NCBI GenBank assembly: GCA_019423795.1
Contig: JAHZAT010000036.1
Location: forward strand, 37,794 to 101,793
Length of the DNA stretch: 64,000 nucleotides
Direction: 5' to 3'
Source of the DNA: Clostridiales bacterium
Lineage (GTDB): Bacteria > Bacillota > Clostridia > Lachnospirales > Lachnospiraceae
Each line of letters opens with the position of its first letter. Positions within the stretch are counted from its first letter, which is position 1. Below, in pieces: positions 26,009 through 34,430 of the stretch. The notes under the pieces are model-generated. The model saw only the letters and a list, made by a program, of their open reading frames with translations. It ran no database searches and was not told the DNA's origin. Position numbers and translations under genes: made by a program.

Positions 26009-27067
26009 TTAAAATAATCCTTCCTCATTAAAATAATCGATTCTCATTGCATGACGCACATCTTTCATTGTATCCTGTGCCTTCGCTCTTGCAACTTTGG
26101 TTCCTTGCTGAAGAATTTCCGCAACTTCTGGAAGTTTTGCTTCCCACATCTTTCTTCTCTCACGGATTGGTTCTAATTCTGCCTGAAGTACTTTATTTAA
26201 GAACTTCTTCACTTTCACGTCTCCAAGTCCTCCACGCTGATAGTGAGCTTTTAATTCATCTAAATTTTTGTAGTCCGGTAAGAATTCATCAAAATATTCT
26301 GGTTTACAAAATGCATCTAAATAGATAAATACCGGATTTCCCTCTACCTGTCCTGGATCTTCCACTCTTAAATGGTTTGGATCTGTAAACATAGACATAA
26401 CTTTCTTCTTAATCTCGTTTGGTTCGTCTGATAAGTAAATACAGTTTCCAAGAGATTTACTCATCTTTGCCTTTCCGTCAATACCTGGAAGTCTTAAACA
26501 TGCTTTATTATCCGGAAGCACAATCTGTGGATCTGTCAGTGTTTCTCCATATACAGAATTAAATTTATGCACGATTTCTTTACACTGTTCTACCATTGGC
26601 ATCTGGTCTTCTCCAGCTGGTACAACCGTTGCCCTAAATGCTGTGATATCTGCAGCCTGGCTGATCGGATATGTGAAAAATCCAACTGGGATACTTGCTT
26701 CAAAGTTCTTCTGCTTGATCTCTGTTTTCACTGTTGGGTTTCTCTGTACTCTAGCAACTGTTACTAAGTTCATATAATAAAAAGATAATTCTGTAAGTTC
26801 TGGCACCATAGACTGGATAAAGATATTAACTTTCTCTGGATCTAGTCCACATGCAAGATAATCAAGTGCTACCTGCATGATATTCTGTCTTACTTTCTCT
26901 GGATGTTCTGCGTTATCTGTCAATGCCTGAGCATCAGCAATCATAATATAAATCTCGTCAAATTTACCGGAATTCTGCAATCTTACTCGTTCTTTTAATG
27001 ACCCTACGTAATGTCCAACATGCAGTCGTCCTGTTGGTCTGTCTCCTGTTAATATAACCTGTTTCAT
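26009..27067 (-). CDS. trpS: Tryptophanyl-tRNA synthetase
   Basis: 352 residues. The class I signatures are GRLHVGHYVG (HIGH-like) and KMSKSLGN (KMSKS). It charges tRNA-Trp in the cytosol. A promoter lies 71-99 bp upstream; the leader of about 65 nt contains a GTATAGAT/ATCTATAC hairpin but is too short for a T-box. Confidence 0.95.
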   Translation of the reverse strand: MKQVILTGDRPTGRLHVGHYVGSLKERVRLQNSGKFDEIYIMIADAQALTDNAEHPEKVRQNIMQVALDYLACGLDPEKVNIFIQSMVPELTELSFYYMNLVTVARVQRNPTVKTEIKQKNFEASIPVGFFTYPISQAADITAFRATVVPAGEDQMPMVEQCKEIVHKFNSVYGETLTDPQIVLPDNKACLRLPGIDGKAKMSKSLGNCIYLSDEPNEIKKKVMSMFTDPNHLRVEDPGQVEGNPVFIYLDAFCKPEYFDEFLPDYKNLDELKAHYQRGGLGDVKVKKFLNKVLQAELEPIRERRKMWEAKLPEVAEILQQGTKVARAKAQDTMKDVRHAMRIDYFNEEGLF

Positions 27068-27137
27068 TGTCTTCTCCTTTTCCGCTTTCCGTATAGATCT
27101 TGTATCTCTTTTCTTACAATCTATACTCTTATGTTTT

Positions 27138-27166
27138 ATTGTAAAATTAAATGCTTAAAGTGTCAA
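27138..27166 (-). promoter_or_regulatory. trpS promoter
   Basis: On the minus strand TTGACA (27161-27166), a 17-bp spacer, TACAAT (27138-27143). Confidence 0.75.
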
Positions 27167-27240
27167 TATTTCATTGTGAAAAGATTCTCTGTGTGTCCGT
27201 ATCAGAAAGACATTTATTTTTGTAAAAAAGACATTTTCTA

Positions 27241-27269
27241 TTGACTCCAGAGTAAAAAGCACATATAAT
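27241..27269 (+). promoter_or_regulatory. sstT promoter
   Basis: TTGACT (27241-27246), a 17-bp spacer, TATAAT (27264-27269). An ATG at 27268 overlaps the -10 and cannot be the start of the gene. Confidence 0.8.
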
Positions 27270-27354
27270 GGACAAGATTGATTCTTTATTTTCAAGAAAA
27301 TATGACATAAAACATCTTGAAAATACAAAAATAAGGAAAGAAGGAAATTTTAAA

Positions 27355-28593
27355 ATGAAAAACCTATTACAAAAATGGAATAGCTTAAGTCTGATCGTAA
27401 GAATCTTAATCGGTCTGATCATTGGTGCTATTCTTGGTATCGCTGCTCCAAAAGCAACTGGACTTGTTTTACTTGGAGATTTATTCGTTGGTGCCCTTCG
27501 TGCTGTGGCCCCAATTCTTGTATTTGTACTTGTTATTGCTTCTTTAGCAAACTCTAAGAGCAACGGTGCAAAAAATATGCGTATCGTTATCATCCTTTAT
27601 ATGGTAACAACATTTATCGGTGCCGTTGTTGCAGTATGCGGAAGTTTTCTCTTCCCAGTTACATTACGTCTTGGAAAAGCTGCTACATCCGAAGCTGCTC
27701 CTCCAACCGGTGTTTTAGAAGTATTAAAGAATTTATTAATGAACATCGTATCAAACCCTGTTGATTCCCTTGTAAATGCAAACTACATCGGTATCCTTGC
27801 ATGGGCTGTCGTTTTTGGACTTGCATTAAAAGCTGCAACTCCTGGAACAAAGAAAGCGCTTCACGATATCTCTGCGGCAGTTACAAAAGCTGTACACTGG
27901 ATCATCAACTGTGCTCCATTCGGTATTCTTGGTCTTGTATATAACACAGTATCTACAAATGGTTTAAGTATCTTTACTGATTATGGTAAATTATTAGCTT
28001 TATTAGTTGGATGTATGTTATTTACTGTATTTGTGACGAATCCAATCATAGTATTTGGCTTACTTCGCAAAAACCCATACCCACTGATCTTAAAATGTTT
28101 AAAAGAAAGTGGTTTAACAGCATTCTTTACTAGAAGTTCTGCTGCCAATATTCCTATGAATATGGCTCTTTGTGAGGAACTTGGATTAAATGAGGATAAC
28201 TATTCTGTATCTATCCCTCTTGGTTCTACGATCAACATGGATGGCGCAGCGATCACGATCACAGTTATGACGCTTGCAGCTGCACATACAATGGGAATTT
28301 CCGTTGATATTCCTACAGCAATCATCTTAAGTGTCTTATCTGCAGTTTCTGCATGTGGTGCTTCTGGTGTTGCCGGTGGATCTTTACTGTTAATCCCTCT
28401 TGCATGTTCTTTATTTGGTATCTCAAATGAGATTGCTATGCAGGTTGTTGGTGTTGGATTCATCATCGGAGTTGTACAGGATTCTGTTGAAACTTGCTTA
28501 AACTCTTCTTCTGATGTACTGCTTACAGCGACTGCTGAATTATATCAGAGAAGAAAAGCTGGGGAAGATATTGTATTGATTCCGAATAAATAA
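27355..28593 (+). CDS. sstT: Serine/threonine:sodium symporter SstT
   Basis: 412 residues from the ATG at 27355 (AAGGA 9 bases upstream), which follows the promoter. It has eight or more hydrophobic segments and the dicarboxylate/amino acid:cation symporter hallmarks: FFTRSSAANIPMN, SIPLGSTINMDGAA and VQDSVETCLNSSSD. It brings in Ser and Thr with Na+. It is monocistronic and followed by a large palindromic element. Confidence 0.92.
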   Translation: MKNLLQKWNSLSLIVRILIGLIIGAILGIAAPKATGLVLLGDLFVGALRAVAPILVFVLVIASLANSKSNGAKNMRIVIILYMVTTFIGAVVAVCGSFLFPVTLRLGKAATSEAAPPTGVLEVLKNLLMNIVSNPVDSLVNANYIGILAWAVVFGLALKAATPGTKKALHDISAAVTKAVHWIINCAPFGILGLVYNTVSTNGLSIFTDYGKLLALLVGCMLFTVFVTNPIIVFGLLRKNPYPLILKCLKESGLTAFFTRSSAANIPMNMALCEELGLNEDNYSVSIPLGSTINMDGAAITITVMTLAAAHTMGISVDIPTAIILSVLSAVSACGASGVAGGSLLLIPLACSLFGISNEIAMQVVGVGFIIGVVQDSVETCLNSSSDVLLTATAELYQRRKAGEDIVLIPNK

Positions 28594-28621
28594 AAAACTT
28601 ACGAATAAATAAAATTTGTCG

Positions 28622-28778
28622 AAATATATAAAAAATAGATTGTTTCCCTTGGATTCACTCTCGTTCAGATTCGCACGTAGCGGACACTAAATTCGACAGC
28701 GACGATAAATCGTCACTGCTCATTAAGTGCCGACGAGCTCATATGATCCAAGGGAAACAATCTATTTTTTATATATTT
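28622..28778. repeat. Large palindromic element: 33-bp perfect inverted repeat with nested inner hairpins
   Basis: The arms are 28622-28654 and 28746-28778, perfectly complementary (inner ends GTTTCCCTTGGAT and ATCCAAGGGAAAC). The 91-bp centre holds further pairs: CTCGT/ACGAG, CGGACACT/AGTGCCG and GACGAT/ATCGTC, so the whole may fold as one long branched hairpin. It lies between the convergent sstT and flavin oxidoreductase genes and can end transcription both ways, but it is far more elaborate than a terminator. It may be a small palindromic mobile element; no second copy is in the window. Confidence 0.6.
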
Positions 28779-28926
28779 AAATTTTGTTTATTGGTAAGCT
28801 GTAGGTATGAGTGACTGCTCATGAGTATTGGATTTTAACTTTAGTTTTATAATAAAATAAAGATTTTAAATGCTTGTTCTCATTCCCAGGGTACAATCTT
28901 CTAAAAGTTTTTCACTATTTATGATT

Positions 28927-29898
28927 TCAATTTGTCTCCTTGATAAGAGAAGCTCTCGCCATTGTTACAAGATCTGCTTTGTCTGCTTGTAAAACACTTT
29001 CTGCAATTTCAACATCATTGATTCTTCCTACTGCGATTACTGGAATATCTACCACTTTTTTGATCTCTGCTGCATTTTCTACATATGCTGCTCTTGGAAC
29101 AACAGATGGTGGAATGATCACATGTGTGGATGCATAAACACCCTGTGAACAATGAATACAATCTGCTCCTGCTTCCTCTACCAGTCTTGCAAGTATCTTA
29201 GATTCCTCGATTTCTAATCCACCTGGGACATATTCAACCGCTGACATTCTGTATAAAACTGGATAATCTTTTCCGCATTTTTCCTTAATATTCTCAATGA
29301 TCTCCATTGCAAATCTTGCACGGTTTCGGATCGTTCCTCCGTATTCGTCACTTCTCTTATTGGAAAATGGAGAGGCAAATGCTCCAATCAGATATCCATG
29401 TGCCCCATGAACTTCAACTGCATCAAATCCAGCTTCTTTTGCTCTTCTTGCGCAATCTCCGAATTGCTCAACCAGTTCATGAATTTCTTCTACTGTCATT
29501 TCTCTTGGTGTCTCTGGCATTGTTGGATCTTTTAACGCGGAAGGTCCGATTGGCTGTTCTCCTGTGATCGCACTGCTTGTCTCTCTTCCTGCATGATAAA
29601 TCTGTGCTGCGATCTTTCCACCTGCTTCATGAATTCTTCTTGTTAACTCCTTATGGCTTTCAATCTGTCCATCTTCCCATAATCCAGGAAGCTTTTTAAA
29701 TCCACCTGCAGTTGGTGTCACTGCATAATCTTCTGTGATGATCAGTCCCCATCCACCTTTTGCTTTATGTTCATGATAGGCAATAAATTTCTCTGTTGCC
29801 ATTCCATCCTCAGAACAATAGTTTGTTACCATTGCTGATACGACCATACGGTTTTTAAGCTCCATCTGATTGATTTTAAACGGTTCAAATACTTTCAT
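28927..29898 (-). CDS. Old yellow enzyme-type NADH:flavin oxidoreductase, C-terminally truncated
   Basis: 323 residues from the ATG at 29898 (AGGAG upstream). An FMN-binding TIM barrel with QIYHAGRE, DAVEVHGAHGYLIGAF, SNKRSDEYGG and VGRIND. The frame ends at TMARASLIKETN. Relatives of the BaiC/2-enoate reductase group continue here with a cluster-binding region and a pyridine nucleotide domain (650 residues); even YqjM-type single-barrel enzymes run about 20 residues further. The end lies 149 bp from the large palindrome, so a deletion is possible. Activity uncertain. Confidence 0.75.
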   Translation of the reverse strand: MKVFEPFKINQMELKNRMVVSAMVTNYCSEDGMATEKFIAYHEHKAKGGWGLIITEDYAVTPTAGGFKKLPGLWEDGQIESHKELTRRIHEAGGKIAAQIYHAGRETSSAITGEQPIGPSALKDPTMPETPREMTVEEIHELVEQFGDCARRAKEAGFDAVEVHGAHGYLIGAFASPFSNKRSDEYGGTIRNRARFAMEIIENIKEKCGKDYPVLYRMSAVEYVPGGLEIEESKILARLVEEAGADCIHCSQGVYASTHVIIPPSVVPRAAYVENAAEIKKVVDIPVIAVGRINDVEIAESVLQADKADLVTMARASLIKETN

Positions 29899-29970
29899 TT
29901 TACTGCTGCTCCTTCCTTTCATATCCGCTATCCTTTTGATAACTTTACTATAGTCTGATTCCTGGAATTG

Positions 29971-29992
29971 TTCTCCCTCATATGAGGGAGAA
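29971..29992. promoter_or_regulatory. 22-bp perfect palindrome upstream of the flavin oxidoreductase gene
   Basis: TTCTCCCTCAT and ATGAGGGAGAA form a perfect palindrome 73 bp before the start codon at 29898. On the minus strand a TATAGT -10 lies about 19 bp downstream of it. There is no T-tract, so it looks like a protein-binding site (for example a MerR- or TetR-type operator) rather than a terminator. Confidence 0.55.
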
Positions 29993-29994
29993 AC

Positions 29995-30046
29995 GAAAAA
30001 AAGTAGTTATACCAAACATTTTTGTTTCATACAACTACTTTTGTTT
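29995..30046 (-). terminator. Terminator of the GntR/ABC operon
   Basis: Arms AAAAGTAGTT and AACTACTTTT around a loop with an inner AAAC/GTTT pairing; T-rich exit on the minus strand; 24 bp after the permease stop. Confidence 0.65.
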
Positions 30047-30069
30047 ATATTATTCATTTTTCTAATAAA

Positions 30070-30729
30070 TTAAAATTCTTTTTTTAGCATAATTCCTTCA
30101 GCTATTTTCAATGACAGGAACCAAATGACAATGGAAATTATATAGATAGAAGCCCATAGTGTAATATTTTTTAAATACATTTGATTCATCACGATGTCAA
30201 TCAGCTCAATCCCTGCCGTTTCAAACATTTTGAAAAAGAAGATAACAACAAAAACAATCCCTCCGATCATAGCTGCTAACGCGATTCTTCCCTTCTCTGC
30301 TTCATATTTTAATAGAAAAGGAAGGGCCATTGATTGAAAAATCAATAGCATTGGAATATTGAGTAAGACTGCCATCACAATTTCTTCTGACCTCATTAAC
30401 AATGTACCTTTTGCTGCTGTAACGATGACTACTAACAATATACCTCCAATGACTGTTATCATTCCCCAAAAGAGGCTAAACAGATATTTTTCTCTTGTAT
30501 ATTCTTTTCTGCTAAATGGAAGCGTAAATAAAAACGCATTGCCATTATCAAATGTATCGTAACTGATCGTACTGATTGCTGTCATGATTGTAATCACAGA
30601 CGTATAGGTAATTGCAAATGATATTTGATCCGTAGCGATTAAGATTCCTGCTGCAACTAGCCAGATCACTGCCAGATTTTTTTGTTGTGATGAGATTAAT
30701 CTGATGTCTTTTGTCCATAATCCTTTCAT
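30070..30729 (-). CDS. ABC-2 type transporter permease
   Basis: 219 residues with about six hydrophobic segments (for example residues 21-41 and 85-106). It begins MKGLWTKDIRLISSQQKN and contains TFDNGNAFLFTLPFSRKEY, as in ABC-2 permeases of the YtrC/BcrB type. It starts 3 bp after the ATP-binding gene and would form an exporter with it. Substrate unknown; such GntR-linked systems often answer to cell-wall antibiotics. Confidence 0.82.
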   Translation of the reverse strand: MKGLWTKDIRLISSQQKNLAVIWLVAAGILIATDQISFAITYTSVITIMTAISTISYDTFDNGNAFLFTLPFSRKEYTREKYLFSLFWGMITVIGGILLVVIVTAAKGTLLMRSEEIVMAVLLNIPMLLIFQSMALPFLLKYEAEKGRIALAAMIGGIVFVVIFFFKMFETAGIELIDIVMNQMYLKNITLWASIYIISIVIWFLSLKIAEGIMLKKEF

Positions 30730-30732
30730 CTT

Positions 30733-31578
30733 CTACACCCCCTGTATCATTAATGTAATGATCTGATCGATCGTTCCTTTTTCTACCACGATCTTTGGAT
30801 AATTCTCCAGATAAAATTGTTTCTGGTCTGTAAGACATGCATATCCATAGGATTCTTTCTTCATTTTTATTATATATTGTGGATCTAGTGTTTTTGACTG
30901 TTCTTCATCAACCTTTAAGATCGCATAATTACTTAATAACCGGTCTGTTTCTTCGTGCAAGATGATATTTCCTTCATTGATCATATAAATATTATCACAT
31001 AAGGTTTCAAGATCTGTTGATATATGAGAACTTACAAGAATCGAACGTTCTTCATCTTCTTCCATATAATCTCTTAACATATCAAGCATCTCATTCCTTG
31101 CCATGACATCAAGCCCTGCCGTTGGTTCATCTAAGATTAATAGTTTTGCTTTGTGGCAGATTGCTGTAATTAACTTTAATTTTGCTTTCATTCCAACAGA
31201 AAACTGTTCTAGTTTTTTGTCTGTTGGCAACTGATATTTCTCTATATAGTTTGTAAATAACTGTTCATCAAATGCTTCATATGTATTTTTTAGAATATCC
31301 TTGATGTCTTTTACTGTAAGATATCTGCTAAAACCAGAATCAGAAAGTACGACACCGATCTGTTCCTTATCCTCTGGTTTTATATCCTTGACATTCTTTC
31401 CAAAAATCTGAATATCTCCTCCATCTATGTAAATCAATCCAAGCACTGCCTTTAAAGTTGTGCTTTTTCCAGATCCATTCGGACCTACAAACCCAGTGAT
31501 CATCCCCTCTTTTACTTCCATGGAACAGTTGAGGGTGAAATTCTTATATTGTTTCTTTAATTTATCAATTTTTAACAT
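30733..31578 (-). CDS. ABC transporter ATP-binding protein
   Basis: 281 residues. Walker A GPNGSGKS (32-39), Walker B with LLILDEPTAGLD near 155, and a signature region QFSVGMKAKL. The C-terminal 70 residues are the variable extension of the BcrA/YtrB group. It stands between a GntR regulator and an ABC-2 permease with 3-bp gaps, so the three form one operon. Confidence 0.9.
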   Translation of the reverse strand: MLKIDKLKKQYKNFTLNCSMEVKEGMITGFVGPNGSGKSTTLKAVLGLIYIDGGDIQIFGKNVKDIKPEDKEQIGVVLSDSGFSRYLTVKDIKDILKNTYEAFDEQLFTNYIEKYQLPTDKKLEQFSVGMKAKLKLITAICHKAKLLILDEPTAGLDVMARNEMLDMLRDYMEEDEERSILVSSHISTDLETLCDNIYMINEGNIILHEETDRLLSNYAILKVDEEQSKTLDPQYIIKMKKESYGYACLTDQKQFYLENYPKIVVEKGTIDQIITLMIQGV

Positions 31579-31581
31579 ACC

Positions 31582-31953
31582 TTATCCCTCCAATATTAAC
31601 TCAAACAAGGTTTTGATATCTTTATCACTGATGCCAAAACGCCTTCCTTTTAGAATTGCTTGTTCTAAGTCCTGTTCTACTTCCTTCTTTTGCTCTTCCA
31701 TCATCAACTCCGTGTTCGCCGCTGTCACATAGCTGCCTTTTCCATGAATCGTTACTGTAAAGCCTTCTCTTTCCAGTTCATCGTAAGCTTTCTTTACCGT
31801 TAAAGCACTGATCTTTAATTCCTTTGACAATGCCCGGACAGATGGCAGCTGGTCATTCTGCTTTAATTCTTGCTTTCGGATCATTGTTTTGATCTGGTCT
31901 ATGATCTGCTCATAGATTGGAACCATGGATGATGTGTTGATTATGATCTTCAT
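31582..31953 (-). CDS. GntR family regulator, YtrA subfamily
   Basis: 123 residues. The winged helix-turn-helix (PIYEQIIDQIKTMI, then QLPSVRALSKELKISALTVKKAYDELEREG) is followed by a short C-terminal dimerisation tail, as in YtrA-type regulators that control their own ABC operon. A symmetric set of AACAGT/ACTGTT repeats overlaps the promoter and is its likely binding site. Confidence 0.88.
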   Translation of the reverse strand: MKIIINTSSMVPIYEQIIDQIKTMIRKQELKQNDQLPSVRALSKELKISALTVKKAYDELEREGFTVTIHGKGSYVTAANTELMMEEQKKEVEQDLEQAILKGRRFGISDKDIKTLFELILEG

Positions 31954-31978
31954 TTTGTATCATCCTCCTTTACTTATA

Positions 31979-32015
31979 AACAGTGTATAACAGTATCAAA
32001 CTGTTGTCAACTGTT
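31979..32015 (-). promoter_or_regulatory. Promoter and symmetric operator of the GntR/ABC operon
   Basis: On the minus strand TTGACA (32005-32010), a 17-bp spacer, TACACT (31982-31987). Over it lie AACAGT at 31979 and 31989 and ACTGTT at 32000 and 32010, spaced 4-5-4 in mirror symmetry, as expected for two stacked GntR half-site pairs. Confidence 0.7.
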
Positions 32016-32032
32016 ATATGGTGTTTGTTTTA

Positions 32033-32120
32033 AAATAAATAAAAAATAGAGTTATTGCATTATCATAATAAAAGTTCAAAAAGAACTATAGATAACGCAA
32101 TAACTCCATTTTTATATTTA
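32033..32120. terminator. Bidirectional terminator between the GntR operon promoter and the Rpn pseudogene
   Basis: Arms AGTTATTGC and GCAATAACT extended by ATAGAGT/ACTCCAT-like outer bases and A/T tracts; a second small hairpin AGTTC/GAACT is in the loop. It follows the Rpn gene stop on the minus strand. Confidence 0.65.
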
Positions 32121-32133
32121 AATTTTATATAAT

Positions 32134-32813
32134 TTAATAATATTCTTCTACATATTTATCAGCAACTTCTTTATCCAAAGAAAAGTCCTCCATGATATTT
32201 TTTATTGTATCTTCTCTTGATGCTTCCATCTTCTTATAAATTTTAATTGCACCCTCTACTCTTCCTTCTATCCTTCCTTTCTCTCTTCCTCTTTCTTCTA
32301 ATTCTTCTAAGGCCTTGCACATATTCAACTCAACTCCTTCCTGTTCTAATTTCAATGAATCCTCCCCATAATATATACAAATCGTAACAATCGGATGCAA
32401 CCGATCTGTCTTTTGAAATTTTGATAAGAATTCATGTTTTGTCTTATAATTCTTATATTTTTTATTCTTGGCTTCCAGTTCCTTATATTCCTTCAAATAA
32501 CTGAAAGCATCTCCTATCATATGCCTTAATGGCATCGCATAATGTATCTTAGATTGATTTTCAAGTCCCAAAATCACATAATCAACACCATTTGCAGACT
32601 TTTTTACAACATCAAAAACCTTACCTAGTGTTTCTGCATATCCATTAAATTTAACTAATGATGAAATATCGGCATCCGCTTCTGTCAAATCTTCTGCCTT
32701 AATTATCTGCTCTCCCCGAAATAAATATGCATTAAATATATCTGCAAAACGTTCATTATTCTTCCAGAAATTTTTAAGATTATATCTGGTTTCACCTTAT
32801 TCTGATTGGTCAT
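32134..32813 (-). pseudogene. Rpn family recombination-promoting nuclease/putative transposase, frameshifted
   Basis: The start codon at 32813 has a GGAGG site and gives MTNQNKVKPD. A missing T at about 32783 (GATATAATC where GATTATAATC is expected) then shifts the frame. In the next frame the protein continues KNFWKNNERFADIFNAYLF and RGEQIIKAED, then to the stop at 32134. The PD-(D/E)XK region DYVILGLENQSK and the coiled C-terminal tail (EERGREKGRIEGRVEGA) are typical. Without the shift it would be about 226 residues. The family promotes recombination and occurs in many copies in Lachnospiraceae. It could also be a sequencing error. Confidence 0.7.
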
Positions 32814-33000
32814 ATAATACGCCCCCTCCTTTTTACGATGTGCACTGATAATTGCTTATTAGTATGAAATGAAATGTTAATTAGAAAAGACTTTCCTGTA
32901 AAAATTTGTATTTACATATTATCCCATTTTAAAGTTAATGTCAATACCATTTCCGTTTAAAACAATCTAATTTTAACCAACGTTCCTTCGGGTATAAATA

Positions 33001-33056
33001 AACACAAAAATAGAGATGGAAATTCATTTTTCGTACTCCCATCTCTATTTATACTT
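33001..33056 (-). terminator. Terminator of the malY-nhaC operon
   Basis: Arms AAAATAGAGATGG and CCATCTCTATTT. The loop (AAATTCATTTTTCGTAC) closely matches the loop of the terminator at 9242-9323. T-rich exit on the minus strand, 23 bp after the nhaC stop. Confidence 0.75.
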
Positions 33057-33078
33057 GATGAATTACCGTATTTTCAAC

Positions 33079-34386
33079 TTAATTCTTCTCATCCATCAAT
33101 CCAAACTGTATCGTCACACAAGTAGCAATGATCAATCCAAACATATAAAATGAATATTTTAACACATTAAGTGGTGACACATCTGCGAGTGCCGTGATCA
33201 TTAACATACCTCCATCATGTGGCATCAATGAGATAAATGCACAGGCAAAGATATCTACCAGACTGGCAAGTCTCTTTGGTGCAATCTTGTATTTTTCACC
33301 GATTTCTTTTGCGATCGGACAAGTAACAATAATAGCGATCGTGTTATTTACCATTGCCGCGGAAAGAATTCCTGACATCAGCCCGATTCCATATTCTGCA
33401 CCGCGTCTGTTCTTGATCTTGCCACTGATCGCTCCTACCAGCCACTCAACTCCGCCATATTCGCGAACAATACCAATGATTCCAGATACCAAAATCGCAA
33501 CCATACTGATACTAAACATATCACTCATACCATTTCCAATTGCCTGAATCCAGTCAAAGAATCCGCAGCTTCCCACACAAAGTCCGATAATACCTGCAGA
33601 GAGGATTCCTACAAAAAGTACAACTGCAACGTTAATCCCCATCAATGCTGCTCCAAGAACGATAAGATATGGAAGGACTTCAATGATATTGTAACTTCCT
33701 GCCTTGATTGCTCCACTTCCAGTACCTCCGACCACTGAATAAAGGATCATTGCCACGATCGCAGCCGGTAATGCGATAAAGAAGTTCATCTTAAACTTAT
33801 CTTTCATCTCAGAACCGCATCCTTCTGCTGCTGAGATCGTTGTATCAGAGATCATGGAAAGGTTATCTCCAAAATAAGAACCTCCGATCACTGCTGCTCC
33901 AACGATCGCAACATTTAAGTGTGCTCCCTGTGCCACATTGATCGCGATTGGTGCCATTGCTGCAATGGTTCCCATGGATGTTCCTATCGATGTAGAGATA
34001 AAACAGCACATTAAAAACACTCCTGGAATCAGAAATGTTACTGGAATCACATGAAGGCATAAATTGACAACAGAATCTTTTCCTCCCATTGCCGCTGCTG
34101 CTCCTTGAAATCCACCTGCCATCAGATAAATTAAAACGATCATCATAACCCCTGAATTTCCCATGTTCGTTGTCATAATATTTAATTTATCTGGTACATT
34201 CATTCCACGATTTAAAAGCAATGCCACTGCACAACCTGCTAAAAGTGCAACATGACGTGGAAATTTTCCAAATGGATCATCGACTCCCATCAAAGTAAAT
34301 GTAATCCCGCATCCCACATAACATACCAAAAATACGATCAGTGGAAGAAAAGCCACTGCTCCTAGATTTTTCTTTTGTTTATCCAT
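33079..34386 (-). CDS. nhaC: NhaC family Na+/H+ antiporter-type transporter
   Basis: 435 residues with about 11 hydrophobic segments. Family features: STSIGTSMGTIAAMAPIA, GGSYFGDNLSMISDTTI and HDGGMLMI. Members exchange Na+ for H+ or carry amino-acid-like anions (malate/lactate, tyrosine or methionine derivatives). Being 44 bp downstream of a C-S lyase gene suggests transport of a sulfur amino acid, but this is inference. Confidence 0.85.
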   Translation of the reverse strand: MDKQKKNLGAVAFLPLIVFLVCYVGCGITFTLMGVDDPFGKFPRHVALLAGCAVALLLNRGMNVPDKLNIMTTNMGNSGVMMIVLIYLMAGGFQGAAAAMGGKDSVVNLCLHVIPVTFLIPGVFLMCCFISTSIGTSMGTIAAMAPIAINVAQGAHLNVAIVGAAVIGGSYFGDNLSMISDTTISAAEGCGSEMKDKFKMNFFIALPAAIVAMILYSVVGGTGSGAIKAGSYNIIEVLPYLIVLGAALMGINVAVVLFVGILSAGIIGLCVGSCGFFDWIQAIGNGMSDMFSISMVAILVSGIIGIVREYGGVEWLVGAISGKIKNRRGAEYGIGLMSGILSAAMVNNTIAIIVTCPIAKEIGEKYKIAPKRLASLVDIFACAFISLMPHDGGMLMITALADVSPLNVLKYSFYMFGLIIATCVTIQFGLMDEKN

Positions 34387-34430
34387 CTCTTATTTTTTCC
34401 TCACATTCTTTTTTCTATCACATATCCATT

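Noticed and set aside
27068..27131. T-box leader before trpS
   Set aside because: The leader is only about 65 nt and lacks the T-box core sequence.
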